Shown piece after piece: positions 60,880-64,000 of a stretch of DNA of 64,000 bases. The translations under genes were made by a program, and so were the position numbers. This DNA is from Pseudisothecium myosuroides. Taxonomy: Eukaryota; Streptophyta; Bryopsida; Hypnales; Lembophyllaceae. Every line of letters begins with the position of its first letter. Positions within the stretch are counted from its first letter, which is position 1. The notes beneath the pieces were generated by a model. The model worked only from the letters and a program-made list of their open reading frames with translations, was not told the origin of the DNA and did no database searches. Location of the stretch: contig OX637294.1 of NCBI GenBank assembly GCA_951799445.1, forward strand, positions 28,049,452 through 28,113,451. Reading direction: 5' to 3'.

Positions 60880-60933
60880 CACTGATCAGAGAGCGTGGGC
60901 CTGATAAACGCGTAGTAATGACCACCATGCACT
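60880..60933 (-). pseudogene. Lone catalytic-His exon of a UBP12/13 (USP7-like) protease
   Basis: A 54-base exon with acceptor gctgtgacag and donor TG|gtgact encodes VHGGHYYAFIRPTLSDQ plus part of the next Trp codon. This is the His box of the ubiquitin-specific protease (peptidase C19) domain, and the exact wording is that of plant UBP12/UBP13, orthologues of USP7, which remove ubiquitin from target proteins. The first A and last TG give the phases expected to complete Gly and Trp in that protein. The preceding exon (around LHSVLVHSGG) and the following one (YKFDDERV) are not found. A retrotransposon LTR region begins about 170-500 bases upstream. It is probably a stranded gene fragment, though exons beyond the window cannot be excluded. 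Confidence 0.75.
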
Positions 60934-61434
60934 CTGTCACAGCACAGAGTAAGTAAATTCCCTGTTATACTCTCCAAAACCACTCTAAAGCATAACAAAA
61001 TGACTCTAAAGATCGAACCCATGAGATTCTGTGAAGTGTCTAGCTCTATTTCCAACCTAAGCTCAGTCAGTACCCAAATTCCACTTTTCCGGTCCTGTAA
61101 AACTACCACAACCTAGGATCCTCTAACTTCCGATCCTGGCATTCCTTTGGACCGATCCGTTCCGGTCCGCTCACACGTACTCTCACTCCACTCTGGTTTA
61201 GTTTTTGCCTCTGTTTTACCATCAGAGGGTTTGCCGCTTGCTTTTGAAAGTGGAAGGCCCGCCACTCCTTCCGTGACTTATAGTGGCTGAAGACCCACTT
61301 CTCTATTCTGCTACTTCCTACACTAGCTCGGATCCGGTTTGATCTCTCACAGCCACCCGCATAGCGATCCGGTTTGCAGGTCACACAAAGAACCTCCGTA
61401 CGATCCTCTCATACTACAACAACCTTGATGCCAA

Positions 61435-62026
61435 GTTCCCTCTGTGGGAAGTTAGGTGGTTATAAGTGAACCCGTCCGTTCCAACATCAACTAAAGTTCT
61501 TCCGTTTACCAACTAGGGCAGCGAGACCTCACAGGAGATCGGACACTCAACCGGATTTCCTATCCAAGAGTTCTAGCGCGACTAAGGACTCCTTCCCTAT
61601 CCGCCTAGCCTAACAATGGCTTTCTCGCCCGAAATCGTGAACTGTAGAGGTGCTGAGGAACTGAAATCCACTCCCAACACTAAGAATACCTACTCACATG
61701 CACATAAAAGCAAAACAACAACACCAACGGGAGAAATCTCTCTAGAATCTGCATGCATCTTCCTAACTCCTCACCAAACAGCCCTGCCACGCGCGGGAGA
61801 GACGTACAACAAGAAACTAATAGAAAATGCAAGAAAACTCAGAAGAAAAGACTCCCAGTCTCCTTCGCAGAGACTGACTTATATACATTTTAAAATTCAA
61901 AGTCAACAAAAAGGGGACCTAGAAAGTCCGCGCGGAACTTTCGGTCCCTGCCGAGCCGGTCAAATCGGAGAACATCCGATCCTAACCAAACAGACCGGAT
62001 CAAATCCGGTCCGGTCCATCCTAACA
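61435..62026 (-). mobile_element. Copia-like LTR on the minus strand
   Basis: Read on the minus strand, the unit starts TGTTAGGATGGACC at 62026 and has a TATA box (atgtatataagtcag) at about 61888-61874. It ends about 61435, just before TTGGCATCAAGG, which resembles the initiator-Met tRNA primer site TGGTATCAGAGC of plant LTR elements. This identifies a 5' LTR. The internal region then runs leftwards to about 61103 with a 93-codon frame (61384-61103) and is lost. No pol genes and no second LTR are present. A frame of 161 codons on the plus strand (61616-62101) is antisense to the LTR and not counted. Confidence 0.5.
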
Positions 62027-62288
62027 AATATTTACAAAACTAAAATCCTAACTATCCTATCACAACCGGATCTACTCCTTGATCCGTTCCTTTGTCCATA
62101 ACTTGGACCACACCTTGGTCCACGCTCTGATCTAGACCTTGATCCACACCCTGATCCGAGGTCAGATTCATACTTTGATCCTGTCCCTAGTTCAGTGTGG
62201 GACTCCTGGGCGTTTCCGTTCCCAGTTGTTCAAAGACGTCCGTCAGATTCCGGTTTCGCTCCCCGGTTTCACGTTCTGGGAGATCCGG
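62027..62288. other. Repetitive 'gatccgg / cttgatcc' stretch beside the LTR
   Basis: Short repeats such as 'cttgatcc', 'ctggtccac' and 'tgatcc' recur many times at about 62040-62180. No gene. Confidence 0.4.
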
Positions 62289-62420
62289 CACTACTACAAA
62301 ATTCAGTGTCCTATTCAACAAAAAAATCAAAAAATATATGTTATTTTCGACAGTGGATTAGGACATTTTGATTTGGACAATAATCAACACTTCTATGTTG
62401 ATTTTATATCTTGATTCGGT
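62289..62420 (+). mobile_element. CACTA-like terminus
   Basis: CACTACTACAAAATTCAGTG followed by 'gattaggacattttgatttg', which resembles 'aattaggacaccttgattt' in the terminus at 56254. The two are therefore probably related families. No opposite end found. Confidence 0.4.
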
Positions 62421-62878
62421 CACAGTGAAAAAATTATTATTATTATTCAATAATTTGCCACGTAAGCTGCCACACAGGCAAGACTGCCACGTCACTAGAA
62501 CAGCCAAATGGATTAGATTGCCATGTCAACAATCAACAAATTGATATTAAATAATTAATTAAAGTTTTCAAATTATATTCATAAATTTAAAATTCAACTT
62601 TAAAGAATCCTACATTATATTCAAAATAACTAAATAAATATATACTACTATACAACTTTGAATGCCAAAATCCACCACTACATTCCATATAATTTAACAT
62701 ATATTCCAATTTAACTTTGAATGTAGCTTACCTTGGTGTTTGAAGAGAGGGAAAGACAAGGCCTTTATACAAGTGGGGTGGTAGGAGGTAGGACAACCCA
62801 TATGGGATTTGTAAAGAGTGAGGAACAGTAGGAGCTCAACCGTTTATACTTAAGTCAAAAGTAGGAATTGTGGTTTAA
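62421..62878. other. AT-rich stretch, no gene
   Basis: Includes an (ATT)n run near 62433-62446 and several 'gccacgt' words at 62457-62530. Nothing coding. Confidence 0.4.
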
Positions 62879-63224
62879 GTAGAATTTCAGACCTCATTTA
62901 GGCATTGTAGAATTACTTTTTTCAAAAAACTTTGAACTAAGTTATTGTAGAAAATGAATCTAAATTTCATCTCCAAAAATCCGTTTGAGATTTCAAGCCT
63001 CCAATTAAAAATTATGGACAAATTTGAGAGAGGGGGTAGAAAGGACATTTTTTTGACAATTTCAAACACCCACTTTGAAATTTGTCCATAACTTTTGATT
63101 GGAGGCTTGAAACATCAAACGGTTTTTTGGAATTGAAATTTGGCTTGATTTCACAACTTTTTTTAGTTCAAAAAGATTTGAAAAAAGATATTCTACTATG
63201 ACAAAATGAGGTTTGAAATTCTAC
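62879..63224. repeat. Imperfect inverted repeat, 346 bases
   Basis: 'gtagaatttcagacctcatt' at the left pairs with 'atgaggtttgaaattctac' at the right, and 'tttgagatttcaagcctcc' pairs with 'ggaggcttgaaacatcaaac'. Arms are about 150 bases each. It is likely a foldback MITE. The 60-codon minus ORF inside is part of the repeat. Confidence 0.75.
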
Positions 63225-63504
63225 TTTGCACACAATTCTTACATTTTGACAATGACCGGTCAAGCTCTCATCTTCAAATTATCCCATATTCTTTGATAAT
63301 TCATGATGAACAATGGATTTCATTGTAAAAACAACCTCTCTACTATCATTTTTACTAAATGTCAATGAAAAACGGTGACTCCTAGTAGTAGTTGGAGCCA
63401 CCATATAAATTGCTCTCATAAATTGAGAAACTAGAATTGTGAAGTGAAAATTGGGCATATTGTTGTACAAAAGGGATTCTACAATTTCACTTACAGTGGA
63501 CTAT

Positions 63505-64000
63505 ACTTAGACCTATTATTATTTGAATGAAATTTTTATGTGAAAATAATTTTTTTGTGAAAAGTCAAAATGTCTCATTTTTTTTTATAGGAAGAATATA
63601 CATCTTGACTAGAATTACATATAATAAGTTCCATGAATTTTAAATTTTTATTGATTGAATTTTATGGATTGAAATCTTATTGATTAAAACTTGACCTCAA
63701 AATTTTCATTTTTTCATTTTTCATTCCATAGATTGAAAAAAATAAAATAAAAATTTAAAATAACATCAAATAACTATATATATCAAAAACATATTTGCAA
63801 TTTATGGAGTGAAAAATTAAAAAGTCAAATTTTAATCAATAAGATATCAATCAATAAAAATCCAATATTCATGAATCTTGTAGTATGTGATTCTAGTCAA
63901 GATGCACATTCTTCCTATAAAAAGAAATGAGACATTTTGACTTTTCACAAAAAAATTATTTTTCCATAAAAATTTCATTCAAATAATAATAAGTCTAAAT
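63505..64000. repeat. Large inverted repeat cut by the window end
   Basis: The left arm (about 63505-63720) and right arm (about 63790-64000) are reverse complements with few changes. Landmarks are 'gtgaaaagtcaaaatgtctc' and 'ataggaagaat' on the left and 'gagacattttgacttttcac' on the right. The central spacer is AT-rich. The element may extend past base 64000. Confidence 0.85.

Noticed and set aside
61616..62101. 161-codon plus-strand ORF
   Set aside because: Antisense to a minus-strand LTR with TATA box and primer-site-like sequence; not a credible protein.

Overview
This window is nuclear DNA from a land plant, or at least a streptophyte. It is AT-rich and gene-poor, genes are split by many GT-AG introns, TTTAGGG plant-telomere repeats occur inside it, and the recognisable proteins are a plant UBP12/13-type deubiquitinase exon, a TTC4-like first exon and a WD40 protein. 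I cannot name the species. A non-flowering lineage is plausible because of the TET/JBP-like gene, but that is inference. No bacterial genes, CRISPR arrays, rRNA or tRNA genes were seen.

Layout: 1-3055 is a near-identical direct copy of 24589-27643. From 6370 to 11900 lies a GC-richer block without a convincing protein, part of which recurs at 36151-38525. The best gene is at 14760-18238 (+): four exons that join in frame into a 397-residue protein with two N-terminal Cys2His2-like zinc fingers and a C-terminal double-stranded beta-helix dioxygenase domain resembling the TET/JBP family. From 18.4 to 41.9 kb the sequence is almost entirely mobile elements and repeats. A 320-codon ORF of unknown role lies at 41994-42956 (+). 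At 48467-48571 (+) is a first exon resembling the co-chaperone TTC4. A WD40-repeat gene of at least 14 exons runs on the minus strand from 54145 down to about 50237 and has one in-frame TGA. At 60880-60933 (-) there is a lone catalytic-histidine exon of a UBP12/13 (USP7-like) protease, close to a copia-like LTR.

The dominant structure is a family of roughly 0.57-0.94 kb elements beginning TTAACCCCTAAAG and ending CTTTAGGGGTTAA, with at least ten copies. They look like non-autonomous elements with a TTAA target and CCCC...GGGG termini, the signature of piggyBac. Copies sit in three consecutive introns of the TET-like gene, counting the probable 5'UTR intron. A second group with termini TTAACCCCTAAATGCCC, Emigrant/pogo-like MITEs (TACAGTAGAACCTCT), CACTA-like termini and several long foldback repeats make up much of the rest. 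No transposase gene was recognised, so all these elements appear to depend on a source elsewhere.
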